A stretch of DNA of 37,355 nucleotides from Acidimicrobiales bacterium. Lineage in GTDB: Bacteria; Actinomycetota; Acidimicrobiia; Acidimicrobiales; RAAP-2. The notes beneath the pieces were generated by a model. The model searched no databases and was not told the origin of the DNA. It saw only the letters and a list, made by a program, of their open reading frames with translations. Positions 1 through 8,959 of this stretch are shown one piece after another (positions within the stretch are counted from its first letter, which is position 1; each line of letters starts with the position of its first letter). The stretch is taken from contig JADMIJ010000041.1 of assembly GCA_015478655.1 (NCBI GenBank), positions 1 to 37,355 of the forward strand, written 5' to 3'. The translations under genes were made by a program, and so were the position numbers.

Positions 1-65
1 CTACACGCTCACGCCGACGCCAAACGCGTAATCAAAATCGCGGCGGGCCCTAAGGAGAAGACAGT

Positions 66-350
66 ATGAAGATCGGCTTCGTAGCAATCCACTATCCGCA
101 CATCTCCAACCGCGAAGAGTTCATCTCGCGCGTCCGGCAAGCCGCCGAGGTAATGCGGCCGACCCCGGGGTGCCTCTCAGCTGATTGCTGGGTAACCGTC
201 GCCGGCGACGCAGTGGTTTCGACTGCACAATGGGAGTCTGAGGATGCACTGGTCTCGTCGTTTGCTACCGCTAGGGCAGCAGGAGTGGACTTCGACTATG
301 ACGAGCGCGAGTCACGCCCGCGTCAGATTTTTCGACTCGTCTCGGCCTAA
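66..350 (+). CDS. ABM-like small monooxygenase / hypothetical protein
   Basis: A 94-residue protein with a good ribosome-binding site (AAGGAGA, 9 bases upstream of ATG). The order IHYPH, then REEFISRVRQAAEVM, then GCLSADCW and a later TAQWESEDALVSSF fits the ferredoxin-like dimeric fold of the antibiotic biosynthesis monooxygenase (ABM) superfamily: a first strand, a helix, a 'pGcl' turn, then an 'W.s.eal' strand-helix. Such proteins are small cofactor-free oxygenases or stress proteins; the substrate cannot be told. It lies on the left side of the tRNA fragment at 1358, so it may belong to an integrated element. The family call is from pattern alone and is moderate. Confidence 0.6.
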   Translation: MKIGFVAIHYPHISNREEFISRVRQAAEVMRPTPGCLSADCWVTVAGDAVVSTAQWESEDALVSSFATARAAGVDFDYDERESRPRQIFRLVSA

Positions 351-586
351 AGCCAGTCCCGCATTGTTCGGTAGTTGCAGCCTGCTCCCGGGTCCGGCGC
401 ACCCCATGACTGCATACGGGAGCGGGGCCTGGGTATCCCATACCGCTGCCGGATATGCCCGCCCCCGAACGCCGGAACTGGGACCACAATTAGCGCGGGG
501 ACTTGTGCTGCCAGATAGCTTCTACTCCCAGAGAGTTGCCAACCAAGAGACGCGGCATTCGCTGCCTTCACGAGGTGCCCAAAGAA

Positions 587-979
587 ATGCCAGAGTTCCC
601 TGCGATTACCCACGTGGCGCTAACGGTGACGAGCCTCGAACGGAGTGTGCCTTGGTACAAGGCTCTGTTCGGCTCGGACCCGATCCTTGACGAGGACACA
701 GGTCCCTTCAAGCGTGTCGCTTGGCTTACGAGCGACACAATCGTCGGTCTAACTCAGTTCCCTGATTTGAACAGCACTCAGCCGTTCAACGAGCGCCGGC
801 CGGGTCTCGATCATCTGGCTTTCGGCTGTGCCAACCGCGATGAGTTAAGAGCGTGGGAAATCCGCCTGAACGAGCTCGGCATCCCCAACGGTGGCATCGT
901 GGACGCACCTTCCTACTCGGCATTGTCATTTCGAGACCCCGACAACATCGCACTCGAGTTCTTCGCACCTCGGGGCTAG
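587..979 (+). CDS. VOC (glyoxalase/bleomycin-resistance) family protein
   Basis: A 130-residue single-domain VOC protein made of two beta-alpha-beta-beta-beta modules. The N-terminus ITHVALTVTSLERSVPWY carries the usual first-strand metal-ligand His, HLAFGC opens the second module, and the end DPDNIALEFFAP gives the typical C-terminal Glu. The reading frame is open further upstream to 503, but I chose the ATG at 587 because homology begins there and a GAGG stands 11 bases before it. VOC enzymes are metal-dependent lyases, isomerases, dioxygenases or resistance proteins; the substrate is unknown. It precedes the tRNA fragment by about 380 bases and may be cargo of the element inferred there. 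Confidence 0.8.
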   Translation: MPEFPAITHVALTVTSLERSVPWYKALFGSDPILDEDTGPFKRVAWLTSDTIVGLTQFPDLNSTQPFNERRPGLDHLAFGCANRDELRAWEIRLNELGIPNGGIVDAPSYSALSFRDPDNIALEFFAPRG

Positions 980-1267
980 GACGGGCGGAGTATCCGACTG
1001 CTATCCGACGCTGCACGGCCATCCCCTACCGGGTCAGTGAGGCACATTCCGGTCCAACTGGCATCGAGTGCTCACCTTCGCGAACGGCGCACGCCGCTGT
1101 AATCCGAAGAGCCGCATCCGCGCCGGTCGGGCTTGCGAGGAAACGAAGGCAGGAAGCGGTACCAGGACCCATCCGTCCCGGCGGCGAGGACCGCCCAAGC
1201 CCACGGCTCAAGGCCGCCCGAGCCGATTGGTCGCGCCGTCAGTATTCAACAGCGATTCAACACGCCA

Positions 1268-1299
1268 TGTCCGGACACGAGTTGTCCACAAGTGACAAC
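1268..1299. repeat. Two adjacent dyad sequences
   Basis: TGTCCGGACA at 1268-1277 is a perfect 10-bp palindrome, and GTTGTC (1281-1286) pairs with GACAAC (1294-1299) around a 7-base loop. They lie about 60 bases left of the tRNA fragment, in the position where arm-type or regulatory sites of an integrated element might be. The function is unproven and the palindromes could be chance. Confidence 0.35.
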
Positions 1300-1357
1300 C
1301 TGCGATGTGAGCAGGTCTCTTGCTGACTCCGGTTGCCAGTAGATGCCACCGTTCGCA

Positions 1358-1402
1358 TTCGGGACGCAGAGGTCCCCGGTTCAAATCCGGGCAGCTCGAC
1401 CA
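1358..1402 (+). other. 3' half of tRNA-Pro(CGG): candidate attachment site
   Basis: The 45 bases read as the 3' part of a tRNA: anticodon loop TTCGGGA (anticodon CGG), 3' anticodon stem CGCAG, variable loop AGGTC, T-arm CCCGG-TTCAAAT-CCGGG, acceptor strand CAGCTCG, discriminator A and encoded CCA. G72 with A73 is the proline signature. No matching 5' half is found: the bases before the loop do not pair with CGCAG, and no CGAGCTG acceptor strand lies at the right distance. A fragment that starts exactly at the anticodon loop is what integration by a tyrosine recombinase leaves at the far end of an element. The native hairpin follows at once, so the chromosome continues to the right and the element would lie to the left. 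Confidence 0.75.
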
Positions 1403-1403
1403 C

Positions 1404-1434
1404 CTGCGGTTGACCCCATTGGGGGCTACCGCAG
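1404..1434 (+). terminator. Hairpin after the tRNA-Pro fragment
   Basis: CTGCGGT (1404-1410) pairs perfectly with ACCGCAG (1428-1434), and inside it CCCC (1414-1417) pairs with GGGG (1421-1424). The hairpin begins two bases after the CCA of the tRNA fragment, where a tRNA terminator is expected. There is no clear T-run, as is common in high-GC actinobacteria. Confidence 0.55.
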
Positions 1435-1568
1435 CTATGAGAATGCGGCCTGAGTTTCGCCTGTGTGTAGGGCCTCGAATTCGTTCGGAGTCAGGCACTG
1501 CGGCCCAAGTGGCCCCGGACTGAGGGGACTGCGTTGACGTCCTGAACTGGCCCATCGTCGGCATCGCT

Positions 1569-3938
1569 TCATTGAGTGGACGAGTTGTCCAGGATCGCCT
1601 GGTACGGCCGGCATGGCTCGTTGCGCAAGCTCGGGCAGGCCGGCTGTGGCGTGGGGGCGCTCGAGCCCGGCACGACGGGAAGGACGAGGCTCGACGGCGT
1701 GGCGTTCGAGAAGGTGATCGAGACGGTCCCGGTGCCGGTCGGCTCCGTCTGACCGAAAGCCCACACCGGTTGGGTGCCGTTCGGCGCAGAGATCGTGACT
1801 CGGAGGCGCGACCCGGCGCGGTAGACATGGCCCTCGTAGTAGAGCGGGACAACCACCTTGACGAACTGCCCGGCCGGCATGGGCGCAGCGTCGGACGCCG
1901 TGAAGGTCGGGATTGGTCCGAGCGCCGTGCTCGGCTGCTTGAACATGTTGTTCGACGTGGTGGAGAGCTTTCGCTCGCTGGCGCGGATCCAGCCGTTCTG
2001 AACGAACATCTCGTTCCCGTCATGACGTACCTCGCTGATCGTGGCCTGTAGATCGACGTCGGGGACCGAGGACCTTACCCAGAGGTCTACGGCGCCGGCG
2101 CCGATGACGGTGATGGTCGCAGTCAGTGGTGCCGAGACGTATGAGACGGCGGTGCCCGAGGGGTTCTGCGCCCAATTCCACTGCCACTGGGAGGCGTTGC
2201 CCCACAGGCCGCCCGGACCGGTGTTCGTTCCGTAGTCGGTGAGGGGAAGGGCGTTGGCGTTCGAGGTGTACCAGTTGATCCCCTTGCCGGTGGGCGGTTG
2301 ATCAGTGAGCGCTCCCGCAGGCCCGAGGTACCACGTGCGCGCCGTCGTTCCTGAGATGGGGAAGGACGCGAAGTCCTGCTCGAACGCGGAGTAGGGGTTC
2401 CCCGGAGTGGAGCTCCCGGTGGGCGATGGACCGGCGCCGCTGTCGAACAGGACGCGCACCTCAGGAAGCAGCTCGAATGCGGCTAGGGCGCCGCTGTAGG
2501 TGGGAATCGTCTGGATGGTGTCGGCGGGCAGCGTGACCAGGTCCGACGGCGGGAGACCCATGGCTGCCTGGAAGATCACTGGCGCAGCCGCCCGGGTGAT
2601 CGCCGCGTTCTGAATCGGCGCCTGGTGGGCGACGAAAAGCTCCAGAAAGTCGTACCAGCGGACGTAGGTGTACGGGTCGAGCGAGTCGACGTGAGCGCCG
2701 TTGGTGAAGGTGAACCACTTCTGACTCGTACCGGTGAAGTGCTGGGCGAGCTGCGGGCAGTGTCCCCCCGTTTGCTCGTCCTCCCACTGGCAGGCCATGA
2801 ACACCGGGACGTTGATCTTGTGGACGAAGGTAACGGGGTCCAGCGGGTCGGCGACTGCTGGGTTGTAGTGCGAGTTGGACGCGATCTTCGCGTTCAGATC
2901 GGCCGCTTCGCCGTGGAGGACCTGGTTGGCCGCACACCTCGTGTCGCCCCCCTGGATCCGCTGGTACGCCCAGGGTTGCCCGCTGCTGGGGCCGGCAGGC
3001 TCGGCCTCGTGTTCGCGTTGCTGTGCCCAGGCAACAGCAAAGCCGGTGTTGAGGATGCCGCCGGAATAGAGCGTCGTCGCCGTGGCGTCGATGGTCGAGA
3101 GTGGCGAGATGGCCTCGAGATCGGGTGGATTGAGCTGTGCCGTGAACAATTGGCTGATGGCGCCATAGGAGATACCCATCATCCCGACCTTGTGGCCCAG
3201 CACCCAGGGCTGGTGGGCGATCGTCTCAATCACGTCGTAACCGTCGAGGTTCTGCAGCGACTCGAAAAAGTCGTAGGCGCCACCCGAGCAGCCGGTCCCG
3301 CGCATGTTCACGTCGACGACGGCGAACCCCATCAAGTTCGCCAGAACTGCGATCCCGTTGACCGGTCCTGCGGGATCGGCATACCCGTAGCCCGAGTACT
3401 CGATGAGCGTGGGGTAGGGCGGAAGGTAGTTTGGAGCACTGGGGATGGGCGTACCCGAAGGCAGGCCGGGCTCGCCCGCCGGGCTCGTCGGCGGGTGCAC
3501 GTCGATGGCGAGCTCCGTCCCGTCACGGGTCGTGAGGTACGTGTAACCACTGTCGGGAATCGATTGGGTGTAGACCCCTGCATCCCAGGGTGCCGCCTTG
3601 TCGGAGTGCACCGTGAGCGGAGCTGACTCCGTCCCACCCGACGCCGGCCGAACGCGGTACCCCCGGCCTGGCGGGACGTTCCGAAACAGCAGCCCACCGA
3701 GCGAGTCCGCGCTTTGCGTGGAGAGAGTCTGTCCTGCCGATGTGACCAGCTACATCGGTGCGAATGGTGCGAGGCCGGTGACGTAGACCTGTTTGGCGCT
3801 ACCGAACTCGCTGAAGGTCGGCACCGGCGCCGGAGCAGACGCCGAAGTGACCGTCATCGGTATAACGACGAGCCAGGCACCCATCAGCACCGCCAGTGCC
3901 TGTGCGGTCCGCTGGATTGGCCGTGACGGTCTCGACAT
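1569..3938 (-). pseudogene. Secreted CocE/NonD-family hydrolase, interrupted by in-frame TAG
   Basis: Read through, this is a protein of about 789 residues. It has a Sec signal peptide (MSRPSRPIQRTAQALAVLMG..., preceded by GAGGTGAG), an N-terminal beta region, an alpha/beta-hydrolase core of the X-Pro dipeptidyl-peptidase S15/CocE type and a C-terminal jelly-roll. The nucleophile motif is GISYG; the acid is probably in WEDEQTG and the His in NGAHVDSL. The codon at 3752-3750 is TAG, between YVTGLAPFAPM and LVTSAGQTLS, and the same frame then runs on through SLGGLLFRNVPPGRGYRVR into the catalytic domain. Homologous logic on both sides of the stop says it is internal to one gene; a CAG-to-TAG change is the simplest cause. 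A GTG at 3611 could start a 680-residue protein without signal peptide. Family members hydrolyse esters or acyl-amino compounds. Confidence 0.85.
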
Positions 3939-4345
3939 CTCACCTCGTCTTCCTGGACACCCAGACAGCGTCCCTCTGTGTGGCGAATTTGGCTGCGAGT
4001 TGGCGCGAGGCAACTGTAAGTCCCGGTCAATGCACGTGCTCGCTATCACTGCGGGGCAACTCGATTCTTGGCCATCTAGCTGGGTATACGCACAACTTGA
4101 GCCATCAACCAGCGCCGGCATGGCAAAGAGGTCCCTCAGGACATTGAGCAATCCGGGCAGGACCAAGCAATAGCCGCCGAGAACAGAACTCTCGGTCACC
4201 GGAGTAGGGACTCGAATCGGCATGGCAGCAGGGTGGTCTCCTGTCGACGACGCTGACCCTGGCGCCGTACAGGTGTGGGCGTTCGAATTCCATCTCCGGA
4301 GTTCTCTCCGTGACATCGAGGGCTTCCCAGTAGGGTGCCTCACTG
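3939..4345. other. Spacer between divergent genes, no gene seen
   Basis: About 400 bases between the start of the CocE-type gene and the possible N-terminus of the flippase-like gene. Apart from the ribosome-binding site of the former (directly after 3938) I see no convincing gene, RNA or repeat. Promoters for both directions should lie here. Confidence 0.4.
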
Positions 4346-4455
4346 ATGGCTGGTCGAACGAGACGACCCTGGAGATCGCTGGTGCTGGCTCCGGTCGGTG
4401 ACGGCGCCACCCGGCGACGGGGCACGGACGTCTTCCGCCTGATCTCGCCGCGCTC

Positions 4456-6840
4456 GTGATCATCGTGTGTTGGGTGGTCCTGAAGGCAGGCGGACATTTC
4501 GAACAGGCCGTCCTCGGATTCCTGACCCCTCCTCCAGGAGGCGTCAAATGGTTGGTGACGATCGTCTGGGTTCTGGGCTCCGTGGGCCTGATCGTCCTCA
4601 GTGCGACCGTGGCGCTCCTGGCCCGGCGACCGGCGATGGCCCGGGATGTGGCGTTGGCCGGCGGAGTCGCATGGGGGCTCTCCTACCTGATCGAGGTGCT
4701 CGTCGGCCCCGACGGCGCCCGCCTGGCCGGCACCAACCTGGCCCACGTCAACCTGCACTTCCCCCAACCACGGGTAGCCGTCGCCGTTGCCGTGGCCACT
4801 GCTGCCGTGCCCTATCTGGTCCGGGGCTTGGAGCGGGTCATCCAGCTCGCGGTCCTGCTGGCCGCCCTGGCCACGTTGGTCCACGGAGCCGGGCTGCTGA
4901 CGAGCGTCCTGGCCAGCATCGCCCTGGGGTGGGGGTTGGCGGCAGCGGTCCACCTCATCTTCGGCACTCCGCTCGGTCTGCCGTCGGGGGCCGATGTGTC
5001 CCTCCTGCTCGAGGAGATGGGGCTGGGGAGACGAACCGTCGTCCCCGAGCCGGACCAGGAGTGGGGGGTGGCGCGGTACTCCACATCCGACGACGTCGGG
5101 CCGCTCGTCGTGTCGGTCTACGGGCGCGATGCCCGGGACGCCCAGTTCTTCGCCAAGACGTTCCGGTACGTCTTCTATCGGGATTCGGGGCCGACCCTCA
5201 CGATCACCCGGCTCCAGCAGGTGGAGCACGAGGCCTACCTGACGCTGTTGGCCGGCAGCCACGGCGCCACCGTGCCCACCGTTGTCGATGCCGCCCGGGT
5301 GGGTCCGAACCGCGACGCGGTCCTCGTCGTCCGATCACCGAAGGGGGTAACGCTGACGACACTGATGGACCGGGTCGACGGCGAGGAAGAAGACGTTGAG
5401 GCAAGAGGGGGGGAAGCAGGCCCGGGTGTGTCGTCGGATCCCGATGGGGTCTTCGCACCTGCTGCGGCTCCGGCTCAGCGGGTCGACCTCAGTGACGGCG
5501 CGGTGCACGCTTTCCTCACCCAACTGGTGACGCTGGGCCGGGCCCGGATCGCCCATGGGTCCATCAGCGCCGACACTGTGGTCGTGGACGGTGACAACGC
5601 CGGTCTGATCGACTTCAGTCGTTCCTCTTACGACGCGACCAAGGAGCAGATCGACCGGGACCTGGCCTGCGCCCTCGCCACCCTGTCCCTTGCTATCGGA
5701 TCGCAGCGCACCGCGTCGGCGGCCGCCCGTTGCCTGCCGTCGGGTGCCGTCCCCGATGCCCTCCCCTATCTGGGTCGGGCCGCCCTCTCCCCGGCCCTCG
5801 TCCGGCAGTACCGGGGGCGGAAGAGTGAGCTCGTGGCCCTGCGCGAACAGGGGGCGGCGGCGGCCGGTGTCGAGGTGCCGAAGCTGGCCGAGCCGCGCCG
5901 TCTGAGCTGGGTCAGCATCGCCCTGATCGTGGGCAGTCTGATCGGCGGCTGGGCATTGTTGGGGGTGCTGGTCAATGTGGGCAACTCGTTCGACACCATC
6001 GTGGGCGCCGACTGGGGCTGGGTGGTCACCGTGGCCGTGCTGGCCGGGCTGGTCTACCCCTCCCTGGCCTTCGAGATCCTCGGCTCGGTCAATGAGACCC
6101 TCCCGTACGGCCGGGTACTGGCCTTGGAGATGGCCGAGACCTTCGTCGGTCTGGCCGGCGGGACGATGGCGGTCATCGCCACCCGTGTGCGGTTCTTCCA
6201 GCAGCAGGGACTGGCCACGGCCCGGGCGATCAGCTCCGGCGTGTTGATCACCTCGGCCAGTTGGATCACCAAGCTGGCGCTCTTCCTCCTTGCCCTCCCC
6301 TTCGCCCTGGGGACACTCCGCTTGGATGACCGGCCCGCCGGCGGCGGGGCACGCACGGCATGGCTGATCGCCATTGCCGTGGTGGTGATCGGCGTCCTCG
6401 TCGGGGCCGTGCTGGCCGTGCCCCGTCTGCGGCGGGTGGCCCGGGACAAGCTGCGCCCCAAGCTCTCCGACGTCACCGGGCAACTCAAGATGCTGGCTGG
6501 CCGACCCCGCAAGCTGGTGGCTCTGTTCGGCGGGGCCGTCGCCGCCCAGATCTGCGTGATCCTGGCCCTCGGCGCCTCGCTGCAGGCCTTCGGCGACCAC
6601 CTCTCCCCGGCCACCTTGATGGTGATCATCTTCCTGGCCGGGATCCTGGGAGGGGCGTCGCCGGTGCCGGGCGGCGTCGGGGTCGTCGAGGCCGGGCTGA
6701 TCCTCGGGCTTACCTCGGCCGGCGTCACCGAGGAGGTGGCGGTGGCGGCGGTGTTCGTCCAGCGCCTGTTCACCTCGTACCTCCCCCCGGTCGCCGGCTG
6801 GATCGTGCTGGTGGGAATGCGGCGCAAGGAATACCTCTGA
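4456..6840 (+). CDS. Kinase-like / LPG-synthase-type flippase-like membrane protein
   Basis: A 794-residue protein from the GTG at 4456. Residues 1-160 hold about five hydrophobic segments. Residues about 190-460 are soluble and resemble a degraded aminoglycoside-kinase/protein-kinase fold: YSTSDDVGPLVVSVYGRDARD, then AHGSISADTVVVDGDNAGL, IDFSRSS and a final DRDLACAL, matching the HGxxxxxN...IDF...D layout with the catalytic Asp replaced. Residues about 475-794 hold eight or so membrane segments, with GGTMAVIATRVRFFQQQG and GASPVPGGVGVVEAGLILGL typical of the lysylphosphatidylglycerol synthase transmembrane (UPF0104, flippase-like) family. The likely role is in lipid modification or transport. 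An out-of-frame upstream ATG at 4346 could encode the missing N-terminus (see findings). Confidence 0.8.
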   Translation: MIIVCWVVLKAGGHFEQAVLGFLTPPPGGVKWLVTIVWVLGSVGLIVLSATVALLARRPAMARDVALAGGVAWGLSYLIEVLVGPDGARLAGTNLAHVNLHFPQPRVAVAVAVATAAVPYLVRGLERVIQLAVLLAALATLVHGAGLLTSVLASIALGWGLAAAVHLIFGTPLGLPSGADVSLLLEEMGLGRRTVVPEPDQEWGVARYSTSDDVGPLVVSVYGRDARDAQFFAKTFRYVFYRDSGPTLTITRLQQVEHEAYLTLLAGSHGATVPTVVDAARVGPNRDAVLVVRSPKGVTLTTLMDRVDGEEEDVEARGGEAGPGVSSDPDGVFAPAAAPAQRVDLSDGAVHAFLTQLVTLGRARIAHGSISADTVVVDGDNAGLIDFSRSSYDATKEQIDRDLACALATLSLAIGSQRTASAAARCLPSGAVPDALPYLGRAALSPALVRQYRGRKSELVALREQGAAAAGVEVPKLAEPRRLSWVSIALIVGSLIGGWALLGVLVNVGNSFDTIVGADWGWVVTVAVLAGLVYPSLAFEILGSVNETLPYGRVLALEMAETFVGLAGGTMAVIATRVRFFQQQGLATARAISSGVLITSASWITKLALFLLALPFALGTLRLDDRPAGGGARTAWLIAIAVVVIGVLVGAVLAVPRLRRVARDKLRPKLSDVTGQLKMLAGRPRKLVALFGGAVAAQICVILALGASLQAFGDHLSPATLMVIIFLAGILGGASPVPGGVGVVEAGLILGLTSAGVTEEVAVAAVFVQRLFTSYLPPVAGWIVLVGMRRKEYL

Positions 6841-6853
6841 CGCAACCCGACCG

Positions 6854-6870
6854 GCCGACGATCCGTCGGC
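6854..6870. terminator. Hairpin between convergent genes
   Basis: GCCGACG (6854-6860) pairs perfectly with CGTCGGC (6864-6870) around a 3-base loop. It lies 14 bases after the stop of the flippase-like gene and 29 bases before the stop of the convergent MFS gene, so it may serve both strands. No T-run is present. Confidence 0.5.
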
Positions 6871-6898
6871 ACCGGCCCGATCCAGTCGGTCACGCCTG

Positions 6899-8383
6899 TC
6901 AGTCGACGTCCAGGGCGGGGACCAGGTCGAGGGCCCCGCGCTCCCGGGAAGAGGTCGACACCGGCGCCTCCTCGTGGGCCGACCTTCGAATGCCCAGGGC
7001 CACCACCGCGCCGACAACCGAGAGACCTGCGGCCACCAGTAGGGCGGGCCGGTATCCGTCGGTCACCGCCGGCGGACTGGCCAGGCTGCCTTTCGAGTTG
7101 AAGACGGCGGTGACGATGGCGACGCCGAACGCCGCCCCGAACTGCTGCACCGTATTCAAGGTCCCGGCTGCCTTGCCCAGTATGGGCGGCGGGACGGCAT
7201 TCAAACCGGCGACCGTCACGCACGGGAGGGCCATGGAGATGCCCACTCCGGCCACGATGAACGGGACGACGTAGCTCCCGTAGCTCGAAGTCCCACCAGC
7301 CAGGTGCACGATCCAGGCGAAGCCGATCCCCTGCATGGCCAGACCGGGAACGATGAGGGCGCGAGCACCGATCTTGTCCGACAGGGCGCCCGCGAGCGGT
7401 GCGATCAAGAGAGGCGTGGCCGTCCAGGACAGGAACCGGAGACCGGTGGCCAGGGGCGAGTCGCCCAGTGCGAACTGGAAGAACTGGCTGGTGAGGAAGG
7501 CTGCGGAAAAGATCGCCGACGCCATCAGGAACTGGGTGCCCACGGCCGCGGCAAAGGTGGGTTGGCGGAAGAGGCCGAGCGGGATCATCGGCTCGGGGGC
7601 GCGTGCCTCCCACAGCACGAATCCCAGAAGCAGGAGCGCCCCGAGGATCAGCCCGGTCAGGTTCTGGTCGCTGCCCCACCCCTGCTGGCCCCCCTGCACC
7701 AGTCCCCAGATCAGGACACCCACGCCCCCCGAGACCAGGACCAGGGCGGGGATGTCGAGCCGTGCCCGTGGCCCCCAGCTCTCCTCCAGACGGAGGCGGG
7801 CCCCGAAGGCAGCAACCACCCCGATCGGCACATTGACCCAGAAGATCCAGTGCCAGTTCAGTCCCTGGGTGATCGCGCCCCCGATCAGCGGGCCACTGGC
7901 CACGGCCAGTCCGGCGATCCCACCCCAGATCCCGACCACCGCACCTCGCCGCTCCGGTGGGAATGCGGTGGTCAGCAGGGTGAGCCCGAGCGGCATGACG
8001 ATCGCCGCGCCCATGCCCTGGACGGCGCGACAAGCGACGAGCACCTCCGCGTTGGGCGCCAGTGCGCAGGCGGCCGACGCCATCGTGAAGAGGGCGAGAC
8101 CCACGACGTAGACGCGTCGCCGGCCCAGCCGGTCCCCCAGGGCAGCAGCCGTGAGGATCCCGGCCCCGAAGACGATGGTGTAGGCGCTGATGGTCCACTG
8201 GAGGGTCCCGATGCCACCGCCGAGGCTCCGGTGGATGGACGGCAGGGCCGTGACCACCACCAGGGCATCGAGCGTCACCATGAAGTACGCCACCGACGTC
8301 AGCAACACCGTCAGTACCTGGCCCGACGGCTCCGACGCCGCCCCTCCGCTTCGTAAGACTGCTCGTCCGTTCTGGCTGTTCAT
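6899..8383 (-). CDS. DHA2-family MFS drug exporter (EmrB/QacA type)
   Basis: A 494-residue polytopic protein starting at ATG 8383 with the site AAAGGAG nine bases upstream; the longer open frame to 8605 is not membrane-like and overlaps the YCII gene. MFS motif A appears as GDRLGRRRVYVVGLALF, motif B as RAVQGMGAAIVMP and motif C as GLAVASGPLIGGAI followed by WHWIFWVNVPIGV, the signature of 14-helix proton-coupled drug antiporters. It should export hydrophobic compounds across the cytoplasmic membrane. It lies 76 bases downstream of the YCII gene on the same strand and could share its promoter next to the divergent sigma factor gene, although its own ribosome-binding site is strong. Confidence 0.92.
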   Translation of the reverse strand: MNSQNGRAVLRSGGAASEPSGQVLTVLLTSVAYFMVTLDALVVVTALPSIHRSLGGGIGTLQWTISAYTIVFGAGILTAAALGDRLGRRRVYVVGLALFTMASAACALAPNAEVLVACRAVQGMGAAIVMPLGLTLLTTAFPPERRGAVVGIWGGIAGLAVASGPLIGGAITQGLNWHWIFWVNVPIGVVAAFGARLRLEESWGPRARLDIPALVLVSGGVGVLIWGLVQGGQQGWGSDQNLTGLILGALLLLGFVLWEARAPEPMIPLGLFRQPTFAAAVGTQFLMASAIFSAAFLTSQFFQFALGDSPLATGLRFLSWTATPLLIAPLAGALSDKIGARALIVPGLAMQGIGFAWIVHLAGGTSSYGSYVVPFIVAGVGISMALPCVTVAGLNAVPPPILGKAAGTLNTVQQFGAAFGVAIVTAVFNSKGSLASPPAVTDGYRPALLVAAGLSVVGAVVALGIRRSAHEEAPVSTSSRERGALDLVPALDVD

Positions 8384-8459
8384 TCTCGTTCTCCTTTCAG
8401 GTGTTCCGTGGGTGCGAAGGGTGGGTGACGCCGGTAGGTGACGCCGGCCCCGGCGGCGG

Positions 8460-8783
8460 TCAGGCCTGGGTGACGGGCCTTCCGTCCCGGAACACCTCGG
8501 TGAGCACGCCCACCTCGACTCCGCCGCCTTGGCCGAGAGTTGGGCATCCCTTGGCCATGGCGACGGCCGCATCGAGATCGTCGGCGGTAAGAAGCGAGTA
8601 GCCACCGAGGCGAGCCGAGCCGGTCCCCGTGATCCCCAGGGCGCTCGACTCGAAGACCGGATTGCCCGGGTCCACCAGGTTGGGGCCCAAGCTGTCGAAG
8701 AACGTCCGCCAAGCCTCGACGGCTTCAGGCCGCCCCGGCTGGTAGTCCACTGGCATGCGGTACGAGTACAGGAACTTCGTCAT
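8460..8783 (-). CDS. YCII/DGPF-related protein
   Basis: A 107-residue protein starting at ATG 8783 with AGAGGAG seven bases upstream. MTKFLYSYRMP, the WRTFFDSLGPNLVDPGNPV segment, GGYSLLTADDLDAAVAMAKGCP and GVEVGVLTEVF follow the YciI/DGPF (YCII-related) fold, a small dimeric ferredoxin-like domain of uncertain biochemical role. In actinobacteria such genes very often neighbour ECF sigma factors, and here the sigma gene at 8960 is divergent from it. A second YCII gene lies at 10497-10811, on the other side of the sigma gene. Probably a target of that sigma factor; this is inference from context. Confidence 0.85.
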   Translation of the reverse strand: MTKFLYSYRMPVDYQPGRPEAVEAWRTFFDSLGPNLVDPGNPVFESSALGITGTGSARLGGYSLLTADDLDAAVAMAKGCPTLGQGGGVEVGVLTEVFRDGRPVTQA

Positions 8784-8959
8784 GATCCACTCCTCTCGGT
8801 GGCCGGCCCGGTGCCGGCGCATCATCCGTCAGTGGTACCGACACGGGACAGCGGAAAGACTGGGCGGCGGTAAGCGCCCAATTCCCGATGGGCGCGGTGT
8901 CTGTACAAGTGAGCAAAACGCCAAACCGCGAGAGGAAGAGGTGTTACGAGGATGGAGCG
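8784..8959. promoter_or_regulatory. Divergent promoter region, YCII gene and ECF sigma gene
   Basis: A 176-base spacer between the starts of the YCII gene (minus) and the sigma gene (plus). It must hold promoters for both. I cannot pick a convincing pair of -35 and -10 hexamers by eye; an alternative sigma start (ATG 8888) would lie inside it. Confidence 0.4.

Larger units (their letters stand above)
980..1568. other. Long spacer holding a tRNA fragment
   Basis: No credible protein gene is seen in these 589 bases. The spacer contains two short dyads (1268-1299), the 3' half of a tRNA-Pro and a strong hairpin, listed separately. The antisense reading SCPDLNRGPLRPE across the tRNA fragment is a familiar spurious product of tRNA T-arms and supports the tRNA origin. 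From 1435 to 1568 I see nothing. Confidence 0.6.

Noticed and set aside
1308..1402. Complete class II tRNA starting at TGAGCAG
   Set aside because: Six of seven acceptor pairs can form, but the anticodon stem and D-arm do not, so only the 3' half is accepted.
3750..3752. TAG read as an amino acid (recoding)
   Set aside because: Several intact genes in the window end in TAG; no suppressor tRNA is seen.
5335..7017. 560-residue open frame on the minus strand
   Set aside because: Shadow of the flippase-like gene, with the low-complexity Gly/Asp/His/Gln composition typical of antisense frames in high-GC DNA.
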